NCBI RefSeq assembly: GCF_000686805.1
Contig: NZ_KK366017.1
Coordinates: 434,001-498,000, forward strand
From: Bacillus sp. UNC41MFS5
GTDB taxonomy: Bacteria; Bacillota; Bacilli; Bacillales_B; DSM-18226
Direction of reading: 5' to 3'
Length of the DNA stretch: 64,000 bases
Below, piece by piece: positions 8,529 to 16,814 of this stretch (its first letter is position 1; every line of letters starts with the position of its first letter). The notes under the pieces are model-generated. The model did not search any database and was not told where the DNA came from. It saw nothing but the letters and a program-made list of their open reading frames with translations. The position numbers were made by a program, and so were the translations under genes.

Positions 8529-8543
8529 TCGGAAACGCTTTCA
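8529..8543. promoter_or_regulatory. cre-like site (CcpA) upstream of a small gene
   Basis: The sequence TCGGAAACGCTTTCA matches the cre consensus WTGNAANCGNWNNCW at all but one position; the opposite strand also misses one. It lies 28-42 bp downstream of a TATAAT (8496-8501) and about 85 bp upstream of the gene at 8626, a roadblock-like position. CcpA binding is inferred. Confidence 0.4.
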
Positions 8544-8625
8544 ATTATCGTGAAAGAAATTTACAATGTTGGCTTAAGGAAATGCGGTTGCGCTAAAATA
8601 AAACTAGGTAAAGGTGGTGTTTGGA

Positions 8626-8820
8626 ATGACGGAAGAAATGATTACAGATATTTTGGATCGCCTTATGACAGGAGAACTTTCAGAGTATTATGTCACTAAC
8701 GATCAGTTTATGGAATTTCGTCAGGTGCTGGTGAAAAGAACAGATTTTAAGCATTTCCGCGGGATTGGTCAAAGGGGCGGAGATGTATTGTATCAATATC
8801 TAAAAGAACCAAGAAGTTAA
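8626..8820 (+). CDS. Conserved-looking small protein, 64 residues, unknown
   Basis: The start ATG at 8626 lies 8 nt after GGTGG; the upstream in-frame GTG at 8614 overlaps that Shine-Dalgarno and is less likely. The product is soluble and mixed-charge (ending GDVLYQYLKEPRS) with no membrane segment. It lies between ykvS and ptsH and has its own terminator. A possible cre site upstream hints at carbon catabolite control. I do not recognise the family. Confidence 0.65.
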   Translation: MTEEMITDILDRLMTGELSEYYVTNDQFMEFRQVLVKRTDFKHFRGIGQRGGDVLYQYLKEPRS

Positions 8821-8831
8821 TGACTAACTCA

Positions 8832-8860
8832 GAAGAACTCTTAATAAGGGAGTTCTTCTT
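8832..8860 (+). terminator. Terminator after the 64-residue small gene
   Basis: Stem GAAGAACTC / GAGTTCTTC with a 9-nt loop, followed by a T-rich stretch. The rest of 8861-9131, upstream of ptsH, is AT-rich and I see no gene in it. Confidence 0.7.
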
Positions 8861-9131
8861 CTATATATCAATAAAAATTTGGATAATTAAAAAGCTGTCG
8901 AAATTATGTTGAAGGTTTTTGGTTGTTTTATTAAAATTTGATTGTTTTTGACAGATTTGTGACATAAAATATAAATTAGCTTTTTCAGTTGTTTGAATAG
9001 CAAGAAAATGATATTCTATCAATTGTATGAACCAAAACATTATCATCAGAGTAAATAATCATTACATGTTTGTTTCTTTTTTGGAAAAAATAGCTGAAAA
9101 GAGATGATTTTACTCTTTAGTTAGTTATCGA

Positions 9132-9165
9132 TTTAGTTGACTAAATGATGAGAAATGTTTATTTT
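9132..9165 (+). promoter_or_regulatory. Possible ptsH promoter with a 14-bp palindrome
   Basis: TTGACT (9137-9142) and TATTTT (9160-9165) are 17 bp apart. The -35 is embedded in TTTAGTTGACTAAA (9132-9145), which has 6-bp arms. The leader to ptsH would be about 45 nt. Confidence 0.4.
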
Positions 9166-9215
9166 TAATGAAGCAAGTTTGAATCTTATATAAATACTAA
9201 AGGAGTTTGATTAGC

Positions 9216-9482
9216 ATGTCAGAAAAGCAATTTAAAATAGTCGCAGAAACAGGAATTCACGCTAGACCAGCAACTTTATTAGTCCAAACAGCAAGCAGAT
9301 TTGATTCTGAGATTCATTTAGAATATAAAGGTAAAAAAGTTAACTTAAAATCAATTATGGGCGTTATGTCTCTAGGTGTTGGCCAAGGAGCTGATATTAC
9401 CATTTCAGCAGAAGGAAACGATGCAAACGATGCATTAAATAGCCTTGAAGAGACATTGAAAAAAGAAGGATTGGCAGAATAA
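9216..9482 (+). CDS. ptsH: HPr, phosphocarrier protein of the sugar PTS
   Basis: This 88-residue protein accepts phosphate from enzyme I at His15 (in [14 protein letters not shown]) and passes it to sugar-specific EIIA domains. Ser46 (in [11 protein letters not shown]) is the site HPr kinase modifies for CcpA-dependent catabolite repression. The start ATG follows AAAGGAG. The stop codon overlaps the ptsI ATG by one base, indicating translational coupling. In B. subtilis ptsG lies immediately upstream; here it does not. Confidence 0.98.
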   Translation: MSEKQFKIVAETGIHARPATLLVQTASRFDSEIHLEYKGKKVNLKSIMGVMSLGVGQGADITISAEGNDANDALNSLEETLKKEGLAE

Positions 9483-11194
9483 TGACTTTTTTACAGGGAA
9501 TAGCCGCATCAAACGGGATTGCTATTGCAAAAGCATACCGTCTTGTTGAGCCAGATTTATCTTTTGAATCTAGAACAATTGATGATGCTGCTGCAGAGGT
9601 TGACCGTTTCCGCATGGCAATAGAGAAATCTAAAACAGAACTCGAAGCAATTCGTGACCGTGCCAAAGTAGAGCTTGGAGCTGATAAAGCAGCGATTTTT
9701 GAAGCACATCTACTTGTATTAAGTGACCCTGAATTAAATTCACCCATTGAAGATAAAATTCAGTCTGAAAAAGTAAATGCTGAATCTGCATTAAAGGAAA
9801 CAGCAGATATGTTCATTATGATGTTTGAACAGATGGATAATGAATATATGAAAGAACGTGCAGCAGATATTCGTGATGTAACGAAGCGTGTATTAGCTCA
9901 TCTATTAGGTGTGCAGCTTGTTAATCCAAGTATGATTGCTGAAGAAGTGATTATTGTAGCTGAAGACTTAACGCCTTCCGACACAGCACAATTAAACAGA
10001 CAATTTGTCTTAGGATTCACAACAAACATTGGTGGACGTACCTCACATTCAGCCATCATGGCTCGTTCAATGGAAATTCCAGCGGTAGTTGGAACCAAGG
10101 CAGCGACAGAGGAAATCAATAATGGAGATCTTGTCATTGTTGATGGACTAAAGGGCGAGGTACATATTAACCCAACACCTGAGCTTGTTGAACAGTACCG
10201 TAAAATTCATAACGAATACGAAGTTCAAAAAGCCGAATGGGCCAAGCTTGTCAATGAACCAACTGTAACAAATGATGATCACCATGTTGAATTAGTAGCC
10301 AATATAGGAACTCCAAAGGATTTAAAAGGAGTTATTGAAAATGGCGGTGAGGGTGTAGGTCTTTATCGGACTGAATTCCTCTATATGGGAAGAGATCAAC
10401 TACCAACAGAAGAAGAACAGTTTGAATCCTACAAGGCTGTTTTAGAGGGTTTAAATGGTAAGCCAGTGGTTGTTCGTACCCTAGATATCGGTGGAGATAA
10501 GGAACTTCCTTATTTGGATCTACCAAAGGAAATGAATCCATTTTTAGGCTTCCGGGCAATTCGCTTATGTTTAGAAGAGCAAGGCATCTTCCGAACTCAG
10601 CTTAGAGCACTGCTACGTGCTAGCAACTATGGAAACTTAAAAATCATGTTCCCAATGATTGCAACTCTAGATGAGTTCCGTGCTGCCAAAACGATTCTTG
10701 AAGAAGAAAAGCAAAAACTACTTGCAGAAGGTCAGAAAGTTGCCGAAGGTATTGAACTTGGTATTATGGTTGAAATCCCGTCAACGGCTATCTTAGCGGA
10801 TCAATTTGCAAAAGAAGTAGACTTCTTTAGTATCGGTACAAATGATTTAATTCAATATACAATGGCTGCAGACCGAATGAATCAGCGTGTTTCTTACTTG
10901 TACCAGCCATATAGCCCATCCATTTTACGATTAGTAAAAATGGTTATTGATGCATCACATGCACAAGGAAAATGGACAGGTATGTGTGGGGAAATGGCAG
11001 GAGATGAAACAGCCATTCCAGTTCTCATCGGACTTGGACTTGATGAATTTTCAATGAGTGCTACATCCATCTTAAAAGCTCGTTCTCAAATCAGGAATTT
11101 GAAAAAATCTGATATGGAAAAGCTTGCCCAAGAAGTTTTAAATATGCAAACAACTGATCAGGTTATCGAAGCAGTTAATGCTGCTACAAAGTAA
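9482..11194 (+). CDS. ptsI: PTS enzyme I (phosphoenolpyruvate-protein phosphotransferase)
   Basis: This 570-residue enzyme moves phosphate from PEP to HPr. The phosphorylated histidine is His189 in [12 protein letters not shown]. The PEP-binding barrel shows [13 protein letters not shown] and [10 protein letters not shown] with the catalytic Cys near residue 502. The length is typical. It is co-transcribed with ptsH (TAATG overlap) and followed by a strong terminator. Confidence 0.98.
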   Translation: MTFLQGIAASNGIAIAKAYRLVEPDLSFESRTIDDAAAEVDRFRMAIEKSKTELEAIRDRAKVELGADKAAIFEAHLLVLSDPELNSPIEDKIQSEKVNAESALKETADMFIMMFEQMDNEYMKERAADIRDVTKRVLAHLLGVQLVNPSMIAEEVIIVAEDLTPSDTAQLNRQFVLGFTTNIGGRTSHSAIMARSMEIPAVVGTKAATEEINNGDLVIVDGLKGEVHINPTPELVEQYRKIHNEYEVQKAEWAKLVNEPTVTNDDHHVELVANIGTPKDLKGVIENGGEGVGLYRTEFLYMGRDQLPTEEEQFESYKAVLEGLNGKPVVVRTLDIGGDKELPYLDLPKEMNPFLGFRAIRLCLEEQGIFRTQLRALLRASNYGNLKIMFPMIATLDEFRAAKTILEEEKQKLLAEGQKVAEGIELGIMVEIPSTAILADQFAKEVDFFSIGTNDLIQYTMAADRMNQRVSYLYQPYSPSILRLVKMVIDASHAQGKWTGMCGEMAGDETAIPVLIGLGLDEFSMSATSILKARSQIRNLKKSDMEKLAQEVLNMQTTDQVIEAVNAATK

Positions 11195-11207
11195 ATATTA
11201 GAAACGG

Positions 11208-11238
11208 AAAGACCGGCTAATGATTAGCCGGTCTTTTT
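11208..11238 (+). terminator. ptsHI terminator
   Basis: Perfect stem AAAGACCGGCTAA / TTAGCCGGTCTTT with loop TGA and a T run. Confidence 0.9.
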
Positions 11239-11319
11239 GTGAATCATGCCTATATTTTTTTGATTTTTCATATTATTTATCTTTTTTATTATCGATTTTT
11301 GAGTATAATAACAAGTGAA

Positions 11320-11386
11320 ACCTAATACCTATTTTTTGACAGTTCTTTTGAATGATTAATAGACAAAAATAGGAAAGTTATTAGGT
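11320..11386. repeat. Inverted repeat spanning a possible promoter
   Basis: ACCTAATA (11320-11327) pairs with TATTAGGT (11379-11386), and CCTATTTTT (11328-11336) pairs with AAAAATAGG (11365-11373). That gives 17 bp with one 5-nt bulge. A TTGACA (11336-11341) lies at the inner end of the left arm. It could be an operator pair or RNA structure for the small gene at 11433. Confidence 0.5.
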
Positions 11387-11432
11387 GAAAATTGTACATA
11401 ATATAGTAGTAATGGTGGAGGTGAAAGGAAAT

Positions 11433-11579
11433 ATGGAACAAAAACCTGTACATTATGATGGAAGTTCACAACTAGGTCAAGCAACAAATGAGACATTGGT
11501 TAATGAACCATTCCAAATGACTGATGAAATGAGAAGTAATATTGGTCGAAACCCTTACTCCCTAGATACAAATGAATAA
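11433..11579 (+). CDS. Small acidic protein, 48 residues, unknown
   Basis: The start ATG at 11433 follows GGAGGTGAAAGG. An upstream in-frame extension to 11385 lacks a ribosome-binding site. The product is hydrophilic, without membrane or metal motifs, and ends IGRNPYSLDTNE. A terminator follows immediately, so it is a single transcript. I do not recognise the family; the composition is like that of small spore-associated proteins. Confidence 0.6.
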   Translation: MEQKPVHYDGSSQLGQATNETLVNEPFQMTDEMRSNIGRNPYSLDTNE

Positions 11580-11590
11580 ATGATGTAAGA

Positions 11591-11622
11591 AAAAGGATTT
11601 GTCTTCGGGCAAATCCTTTTTG
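11591..11622 (+). terminator. Terminator after the 48-residue small gene
   Basis: Stem AAAAGGATTTG / CAAATCCTTTT with loop TCTTCGGG. Confidence 0.85.
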
Positions 11623-11686
11623 ATTATTTTCCTACCTTTTAACTGATAATAATATTGTCATTATTCAAATGAAAGGTGGAGTATGA

Positions 11687-12322
11687 ATGGTACGCGTTTT
11701 GTATATCACGGCACATCCTCACAATGAAACACAGTCCTATAGTATGGCAGTAGGGAAGGCTTTTATTGATAGCTATAAACAAGTTAATTCCGGTGATGAG
11801 GTTATACATCTAGATTTGTATAAAGAAAATATACCTCATATTGATGCTGATGTTTTTAGCGGCTGGGGGAAGCTCCGTTCCGGTCAAGGCTTTGATGAAC
11901 TAACAGGAGAAGAAAAGCAAAAAGTCAGCCGTCTTAACGAGTTAAGTGAGCAGTTTGTAGGTGCAGATAAATATGTATTTGTCACGCCTTTATGGAACTT
12001 CTCGTTTCCACCCATTATGAAGGCTTATCTTGATTCAGTAGCAGTTGCAGGAAAGACTTTTAAATATACGGAAAAGGGTCCAATAGGACTATTGACGGAT
12101 AAAAAAGCCTTGCATATACAAGCAAGAGGTGGATTTTACTCAGAGGGGCCTGCTGCGGAGATGGAAATGGGACACCGTTATATTAATGTGATGATGAGTT
12201 TCTTTGGAGTTCCTTCCCTTGAAGGGTTGTTTGTAGAAGGTCATAATGCCGTGCCTGACAAGGCACAAGAAATTAAAGAAAATGCAATTGCAAGAGCAAA
12301 AGATTTGGCACATACCTTTTAA
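11687..12322 (+). CDS. azoR: FMN-dependent NADH-azoreductase
   Basis: This 211-residue flavodoxin-fold enzyme reduces azo dyes and quinones with NADH. The N terminus [23 protein letters not shown] binds the FMN phosphate. [12 protein letters not shown] (about residues 97-108) and [11 protein letters not shown] (about 147-157) are conserved AzoR segments. In B. subtilis azoreductases belong to the MhqR regulon, and an MhqR-like gene lies 10 kb upstream. I did not see the ATCTTGA-type operator before this gene. Confidence 0.92.
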   Translation: MVRVLYITAHPHNETQSYSMAVGKAFIDSYKQVNSGDEVIHLDLYKENIPHIDADVFSGWGKLRSGQGFDELTGEEKQKVSRLNELSEQFVGADKYVFVTPLWNFSFPPIMKAYLDSVAVAGKTFKYTEKGPIGLLTDKKALHIQARGGFYSEGPAAEMEMGHRYINVMMSFFGVPSLEGLFVEGHNAVPDKAQEIKENAIARAKDLAHTF

Positions 12323-12343
12323 AAGTATCTCTAGTTTGTGGAT

Positions 12344-12372
12344 AAGAGGCAGAATAAATCTGTCTCTTTTTT
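12344..12372 (+). terminator. azoR terminator
   Basis: Stem AAGAGGCAGA / TCTGTCTCTT, including one G-U pair, then T residues. Confidence 0.7.
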
Positions 12373-12447
12373 ATGAACTTTTACCAAGTATTCCCTCGAT
12401 TTATCCTGTATACTAGTAGTAGATTTATGAAGGAGGAATCGAACACG

Positions 12448-13233
12448 ATGGAGTTGAATTTAACTGGTAAAACAGCTTTGGTTGTTGCTTCTAGCCAGGG
12501 TCTAGGGTTTGCAATAGCTGAACGTTTAGTAAAAGAGGGAGCAAATGTTATGATTTCTGGACGTGAGGAGGAAAAGCTGAGACAGAAAGCAAGTCAGCTT
12601 GAATCTATCGGTATAGGAAAAGTAGCCTACCAAAAAACTGACATAATGAATGTTAAGGATATTAATCAGTTGGTAAAAGTAACCTCAGATACATTTCAAA
12701 GAATTGATTTGCTAGTAAACAATGCTGGAGGTCCTCCAGCAGGTTCGTTTGAAGAATTAACAGATGAAGAATGGCAGAATTCCTTTGAATTGAATTTATT
12801 ATCCTACGTTCGAATGATTCGTGCAGCATTGCCCTATTTAAAACAACAAGGCGGGAAAATTCTTAATATCGCATCTACTTCAATTAAAGAACCGATTCCG
12901 GGATTAATTCTTTCAAACACTTTCCGGACTGGTATTGTTGGACTTTCAAAGACACTAGCGTCGGAGTTAGCACCATATAATATTTTAATTAATACCATTG
13001 CACCTGGTCGAATTGCAACGGACCGCGTGAATCATTTAGATCAAGTAAACGCAGATAAATTAGGGGTTGACAGGGAAACAGTTGCATTAAAGGCTAAAGA
13101 AGGAATTCCCTTAAAGAGATACGGAACTCCTGAGGAATTTGCAAATGTTGCGGCATTCCTGTTATCTGATGCTAATTCCTATATGACAGGCAGTTCATTT
13201 TTAGTAGATGGAGGGATGATCAAAGCAATCTAG
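12448..13233 (+). CDS. SDR-family oxidoreductase with atypical active site
   Basis: This 261-residue Rossmann-fold protein has a degenerate cofactor loop (VVASSQGLGFAIAERL), a conserved NNAGG and the Ser of IASTS (Ser143). At the position of the catalytic YxxxK it has S-N-T-F-R (Ser156, Arg160), so both Tyr and Lys are replaced. The ATG at 12448 is chosen because AGGAGG lies at 12431-12436; an earlier in-frame ATG has no such site. It resembles proteins annotated as 3-oxoacyl-ACP reductase, but the chemistry is uncertain. Confidence 0.85.
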   Translation: MELNLTGKTALVVASSQGLGFAIAERLVKEGANVMISGREEEKLRQKASQLESIGIGKVAYQKTDIMNVKDINQLVKVTSDTFQRIDLLVNNAGGPPAGSFEELTDEEWQNSFELNLLSYVRMIRAALPYLKQQGGKILNIASTSIKEPIPGLILSNTFRTGIVGLSKTLASELAPYNILINTIAPGRIATDRVNHLDQVNADKLGVDRETVALKAKEGIPLKRYGTPEEFANVAAFLLSDANSYMTGSSFLVDGGMIKAI

Positions 13234-13322
13234 AAACAAAGTTTTTTCCTATATTAACCTTTCTTTACGTTTATTACCGATGTATTTTGGCTATGGTAAA
13301 AATATTAAGGGAGTGTTATTAC

Positions 13323-13796
13323 ATGCTGAAAAATATTCGATTAATGACTGTTTTGCTCTTGGTTCTATGTGGGTCCATGCTAATGAGTGGCTGTGGTTTA
13401 CTTTTTTCCAATGAATTAATTGTCAATCGTTATGCAGATGCTTTGTTGACAAAAAATAATGAATTACAGTTCCGTTTTCGAATTAACAATGAAATATTAT
13501 CAGGGCAGCAATTATATAAAGTGAAAGTGACTATTCATGATGATAAACTAGCAGCCGCAATTGGTAAAAGAGAAATAGTTTACGGCGAAGATCAAGTGTT
13601 AAACGGTGAATATTTAGAAGTAAAAGGAAAAAGCGAAAAATATATTTTTATGGACCCGCTTCCTCTAAAAGAAGATTTACATATTCATGAGCTTAAAAAC
13701 ATGATTGAAAAGGATAATGCCGTTTCAATTGAAGTATTTAATAATCAAGAAGTATTCGGCCGTGCCTATCTAACAAACTTTTCATCAGAGTTGTAA
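13323..13796 (+). CDS. Predicted lipoprotein, 157 residues, unknown
   Basis: The ATG at 13323 opens a lipoprotein signal peptide with lipobox LMSGC (Cys24). The rest is hydrophilic and probably beta-rich (NELQFRFRINNE, LYKVKVTIHDDKLA), suggesting an immunoglobulin-like extracellular domain. It is a single gene followed by a terminator. I do not recognise the family. Confidence 0.8.
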   Translation: MLKNIRLMTVLLLVLCGSMLMSGCGLLFSNELIVNRYADALLTKNNELQFRFRINNEILSGQQLYKVKVTIHDDKLAAAIGKREIVYGEDQVLNGEYLEVKGKSEKYIFMDPLPLKEDLHIHELKNMIEKDNAVSIEVFNNQEVFGRAYLTNFSSEL

Positions 13797-13865
13797 ATTA
13801 TGATTATGTTGGAATGAAAAAGGACAAAATAAAGTTGTGCATAATATTGGAGATGGAGCACAAAG

Positions 13866-13899
13866 ACCGGAGCGATTGGGACGCTCCGGTTTTTTTTTG
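13866..13899 (+). terminator. Terminator after the lipoprotein gene
   Basis: Perfect stem ACCGGAGCG / CGCTCCGGT followed by nine T. Confidence 0.9.
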
Positions 13900-13958
13900 G
13901 CAAATTATTAATGTAAAATGCTAAAATAAATAAGAAAATTAACATGAGAGGGATGATG

Positions 13959-14843
13959 ATGTTGCTTACACCAGAAGATACGGTAATTGGTTTTATTGGT
14001 ACTGGGGTCATGGGAAAAAGTATGGCAGGGCATTTATTAAATGCTGGATACTCCTTAGTTGTTTATTCAAGGACAAAGGAAAAAGCACAAGAACTACTAG
14101 ATCAAGGTGCAGAGTGGGCAGCAACACCCAAAGTGGTGGCTGAAAAGGCATCGGTAACATTTACAATGGTAGGTTATCCAACCGATGTGGAGGAAATATA
14201 CTTAGATGAAGATGGCTTAATCTATAATGGAAATCCAGGTAGTTACTTTATCGATATGACAACCTCCTCCCCTTCACTTGCGCATAGAATTTATGAGGAA
14301 GCAAAGAAAAAAGGTATTCAGGCTATAGATGCACCAGTATCTGGTGGAGATGTGGGAGCGAAAGAAGCTAAGCTCTCAATCATGGCCGGAGGTGAAAAGG
14401 AAGCTTTTGAAGCAGTGCGGCCTATTTTAGAACTGCTAGGAACTAACGTAGTTTATCAAGGTAAACCAGGTGCAGGTCAGCATACAAAAATGTGCAATCA
14501 AATTGCAATTGCTTCAAATATGATGGGTGTCTGTGAAGCGATTATTTATGCTGAAAAAGCAGGTCTGGACCCTGAAAATGTCCTTAAAAGTATAACCACG
14601 GGAGCTGCTGGCAGCTGGTCGTTGAGTAATCTTGCTCCAAGAATGTTAGCAGGAAATTTTGAACCTGGTTTTTACATAAAGCATTTTATTAAGGATATGA
14701 AAATCGCGATAGATGAAGCGGAACGAATGGAGATGGAAGTACCAGGCCTCTCCTTAGCGAAGTCTTTATATGATCAATTAGCTGAAAGAGGCGAAGAAAA
14801 TAGCGGCACACAAGCACTTTATAAATATTGGATGGCTAAATAG
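13959..14843 (+). CDS. ykwC: 3-hydroxyisobutyrate dehydrogenase-family oxidoreductase, YkwC-like
   Basis: This NAD(P)-dependent beta-hydroxyacid dehydrogenase has the Rossmann motif GFIGTGVMGKSMAGHLL at the N terminus and the substrate-binding signature DAPVSGGDVGA. The catalytic Lys lies in GQHTKMCNQIA. It closely matches B. subtilis YkwC. In-frame ATGs at 13944, 13953, 13956 and 13959 are possible; GAGAGG at 13946-13951 favours 13956 or 13959. The physiological substrate is unknown. Confidence 0.92.
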   Translation: MLLTPEDTVIGFIGTGVMGKSMAGHLLNAGYSLVVYSRTKEKAQELLDQGAEWAATPKVVAEKASVTFTMVGYPTDVEEIYLDEDGLIYNGNPGSYFIDMTTSSPSLAHRIYEEAKKKGIQAIDAPVSGGDVGAKEAKLSIMAGGEKEAFEAVRPILELLGTNVVYQGKPGAGQHTKMCNQIAIASNMMGVCEAIIYAEKAGLDPENVLKSITTGAAGSWSLSNLAPRMLAGNFEPGFYIKHFIKDMKIAIDEAERMEMEVPGLSLAKSLYDQLAERGEENSGTQALYKYWMAK

Positions 14844-14910
14844 TTAATGAATAAATTCCTCCTCTCTTCTTGAAACTATAAGAGAAACCTTGAATTAGGA
14901 GGAATTGAAA

Positions 14911-15090
14911 ATGGCTAAACGGACAAAAAAGAATGACGCGAAACAAAAAAACAAAAAGGGGTTTGATTCTGCAGTAGCAAACGAGGAATTCGCGACTGAG
15001 ATAGGTTCAGCAGCGGCAAATCAAGCTCATAAAGAAAAGGCAAAAAAAGAAAAGGCACCTAAAAATGATGGGAAATACAAAGGGCAGTAA
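14911..15090 (+). CDS. Small lysine-rich protein, 59 residues, possible spore protein
   Basis: The ATG at 14911 follows TAGGAGGA at good spacing. The protein is very rich in Lys, Ala and Asn and has no hydrophobic segment. The stretch NEEFATEIGSAAANQAHKEK faintly resembles the EFATET repeat of gamma-type small acid-soluble spore proteins. That is a weak, composition-biased resemblance. A terminator follows. Confidence 0.65.
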   Translation: MAKRTKKNDAKQKNKKGFDSAVANEEFATEIGSAAANQAHKEKAKKEKAPKNDGKYKGQ

Positions 15091-15100
15091 TACTTACATC

Positions 15101-15137
15101 TTAAGACCCTCACATTTAATGTGAGGGTCTTAAATTT
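15101..15137. terminator. Bidirectional terminator before patA
   Basis: Perfect 13-bp stem TTAAGACCCTCAC / GTGAGGGTCTTAA serves the 59-residue gene and convergent patA. Confidence 0.9.
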
Positions 15138-15140
15138 TCC

Positions 15141-16298
15141 CTATTTCAAGTTTTTTAAAAAGTGTTCTAGCCGGTTTAAGCCAAGCTCTAATAATTCCAT
15201 CGAACAAGCAAACGATAAACGGAAATAGCCTTCTCCATATTCTGAAAAAGCACTGCCTGGAACAACAGCTACTTTTGTTTCTTGAACAAGCTTAAGGCAG
15301 AAATCAAAGCTGCTTAAGGAAATGGTTTCAGGGATTTTTATAAAGAAATAAAAAGCACCATCTGGCTTGATTACATCAAGTCCCATAGCAGATAAACGCT
15401 TGAAGACATATTCTCTTCTTTTTAAATATTCCTTTTTCATCACAAGCGCATCATCAATACCTGTTGTTAATGCTGCATAGGCTGCCTTCTGAGCAATGGA
15501 AGTGGCACAAGAAATATTATATTGATGAACCTTTAAAATATGTTTTGCGATGCTATCAGGTGCAAATAAAAGGCCGATCCTCCAGCCCGTCATTGAATGG
15601 GATTTTGATAAACCATTAATGAGGATGGTTTGTTCCTTTAGAAAGGCAGCAATTGACTTATGTGGCTGATCATAGGTAAGCTCGCTGTATATCTCATCTG
15701 CCAGGATAAAGATATTTTTATTCTTAAGATAATCTGCTATTTCTCTTAATTCTGATTCTGAGAGACTCACTCCCGTTGGGTTAGAAGGGTAGGGAAGTAC
15801 AATACAGCGGGTTTTCTCAGTAATAAAGGGTTTAATCATTTCTAAAGTAAAGCGAAACTGATTTTGTCGAATATCGACATGGACTGCGGTGGCTCCCATC
15901 ATATTAATAATTGGTTCATAACCAGGATAAATCGGCCCCGGTAGTAGAACTTCAGAACCTTCTGTTAAAATAGTCCGAAAAGCAATGTCGATTGCCTCGC
16001 TTGCCCCAGCAGTAACAATAACCTCTGATTCAGGTTTATAATTCAAGCCATATTTAATTTTAACGAAATTACAAGCAGCTTCCCTTAATTCTATCGTTCC
16101 TGCATTATGGGTGTAAGAAGTGAAGTTTTGCTTTATCGCATCAATACCGGCCACTTTCACATGCTCTGGAGTAGGAAAATCAGGCTGCCCAATCGTAAAG
16201 GAAATTAAGTCATCCACATCAGCTACCATATTGAAAAACTTTCTAATTCCGGAGATTTCGATATTTTTTACGCGTTGATTGATTAAATGCTCCAACAT
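15141..16298 (-). CDS. patA: PLP-dependent aminotransferase PatA
   Basis: This 385-residue class I/II aminotransferase matches B. subtilis PatA, assigned to the N-acetyl-LL-diaminopimelate step of lysine synthesis. The PLP lysine is in NGLSKSHSMTGWRIG (about residue 233), and ADEIYSELTYD is conserved upstream of it. The acetylated branch enzymes DapH and DapL are encoded 8-10 kb away, which supports this role. It has its own promoter region and terminator. Confidence 0.92.
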   Translation of the reverse strand: MLEHLINQRVKNIEISGIRKFFNMVADVDDLISFTIGQPDFPTPEHVKVAGIDAIKQNFTSYTHNAGTIELREAACNFVKIKYGLNYKPESEVIVTAGASEAIDIAFRTILTEGSEVLLPGPIYPGYEPIINMMGATAVHVDIRQNQFRFTLEMIKPFITEKTRCIVLPYPSNPTGVSLSESELREIADYLKNKNIFILADEIYSELTYDQPHKSIAAFLKEQTILINGLSKSHSMTGWRIGLLFAPDSIAKHILKVHQYNISCATSIAQKAAYAALTTGIDDALVMKKEYLKRREYVFKRLSAMGLDVIKPDGAFYFFIKIPETISLSSFDFCLKLVQETKVAVVPGSAFSEYGEGYFRLSFACSMELLELGLNRLEHFLKNLK

Positions 16299-16392
16299 TG
16301 TCCATCCTTCCGAGTGAGGCTCAATTTCTTTTTATGTATAAAATGATTATAGACTATTTTCGGGTGAAGATTCTACCAAACAGGAATGAAAA

Positions 16393-16423
16393 AAAAACGA
16401 TCTGAGCTCTCAGACCGTTTTTA
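16393..16423 (-). terminator. Terminator of the Cys-rich small gene
   Basis: Stem AAACG-TCTGAG / CTCAGA-CGTTT with one A-C mismatch and T/A-rich flanks. Confidence 0.7.
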
Positions 16424-16456
16424 TGGGTGGGGGTGTTTATAACAAATTATTGTGTC

Positions 16457-16657
16457 TTAGTAGCCATATTCCCAGTCAACTTCGTCCTCGTGCCAAAATA
16501 CAGGGGACACAGAACCAAAGTTAACAAATTTATCTTCGAGTTTGCAATGACATTGTTCGCAGCCACACTGTTCTTTAATCTCTTCATAAATAGAGTGATC
16601 TACATCTTCAATAAATGTAACCTTTTGTTCCTGAAAAAGAATCGCAGTTCCTTTCAT
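16457..16657 (-). CDS. Small Cys-rich protein with CGCEQCHC motif
   Basis: This 66-residue acidic protein has ATG behind AAAGAGGTG. Its centre holds CGCEQCHC (about residues 31-38), four cysteines and a histidine that could bind zinc, iron or copper. The rest is Asp/Glu-rich and ends DEDEV-type acidic residues followed by DWEYGY. It has its own terminator. I do not recognise the family. Confidence 0.75.
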   Translation of the reverse strand: MKGTAILFQEQKVTFIEDVDHSIYEEIKEQCGCEQCHCKLEDKFVNFGSVSPVFWHEDEVDWEYGY

Positions 16658-16791
16658 TGGTTAAGCACCTCTTTGAATGATTTATCTTATAACTGTATTG
16701 TAAAACTGCTGTGAATACGCGTCTATATTTTAGTGATATTGTTCACAAAATCATCACGAAGCTGTTGCGAAAAAGGACAGATTTTCAAAAT

Positions 16792-16814
16792 GAAAAAGCC
16801 AGGAGACCTGGCTT
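16792..16814 (-). terminator. ykyB terminator
   Basis: Perfect AAGCCAGG / CCTGGCTT stem with loop AGA, overlapping the stop codon and followed on the minus strand by a T run. Confidence 0.75.

Noticed and set aside
8505..8699. 64-codon open frame upstream of and overlapping the gene at 8626
   Set aside because: It has no Shine-Dalgarno and overlaps the better-supported frame with GGTGG-ATG; its start lies on the -10 region.
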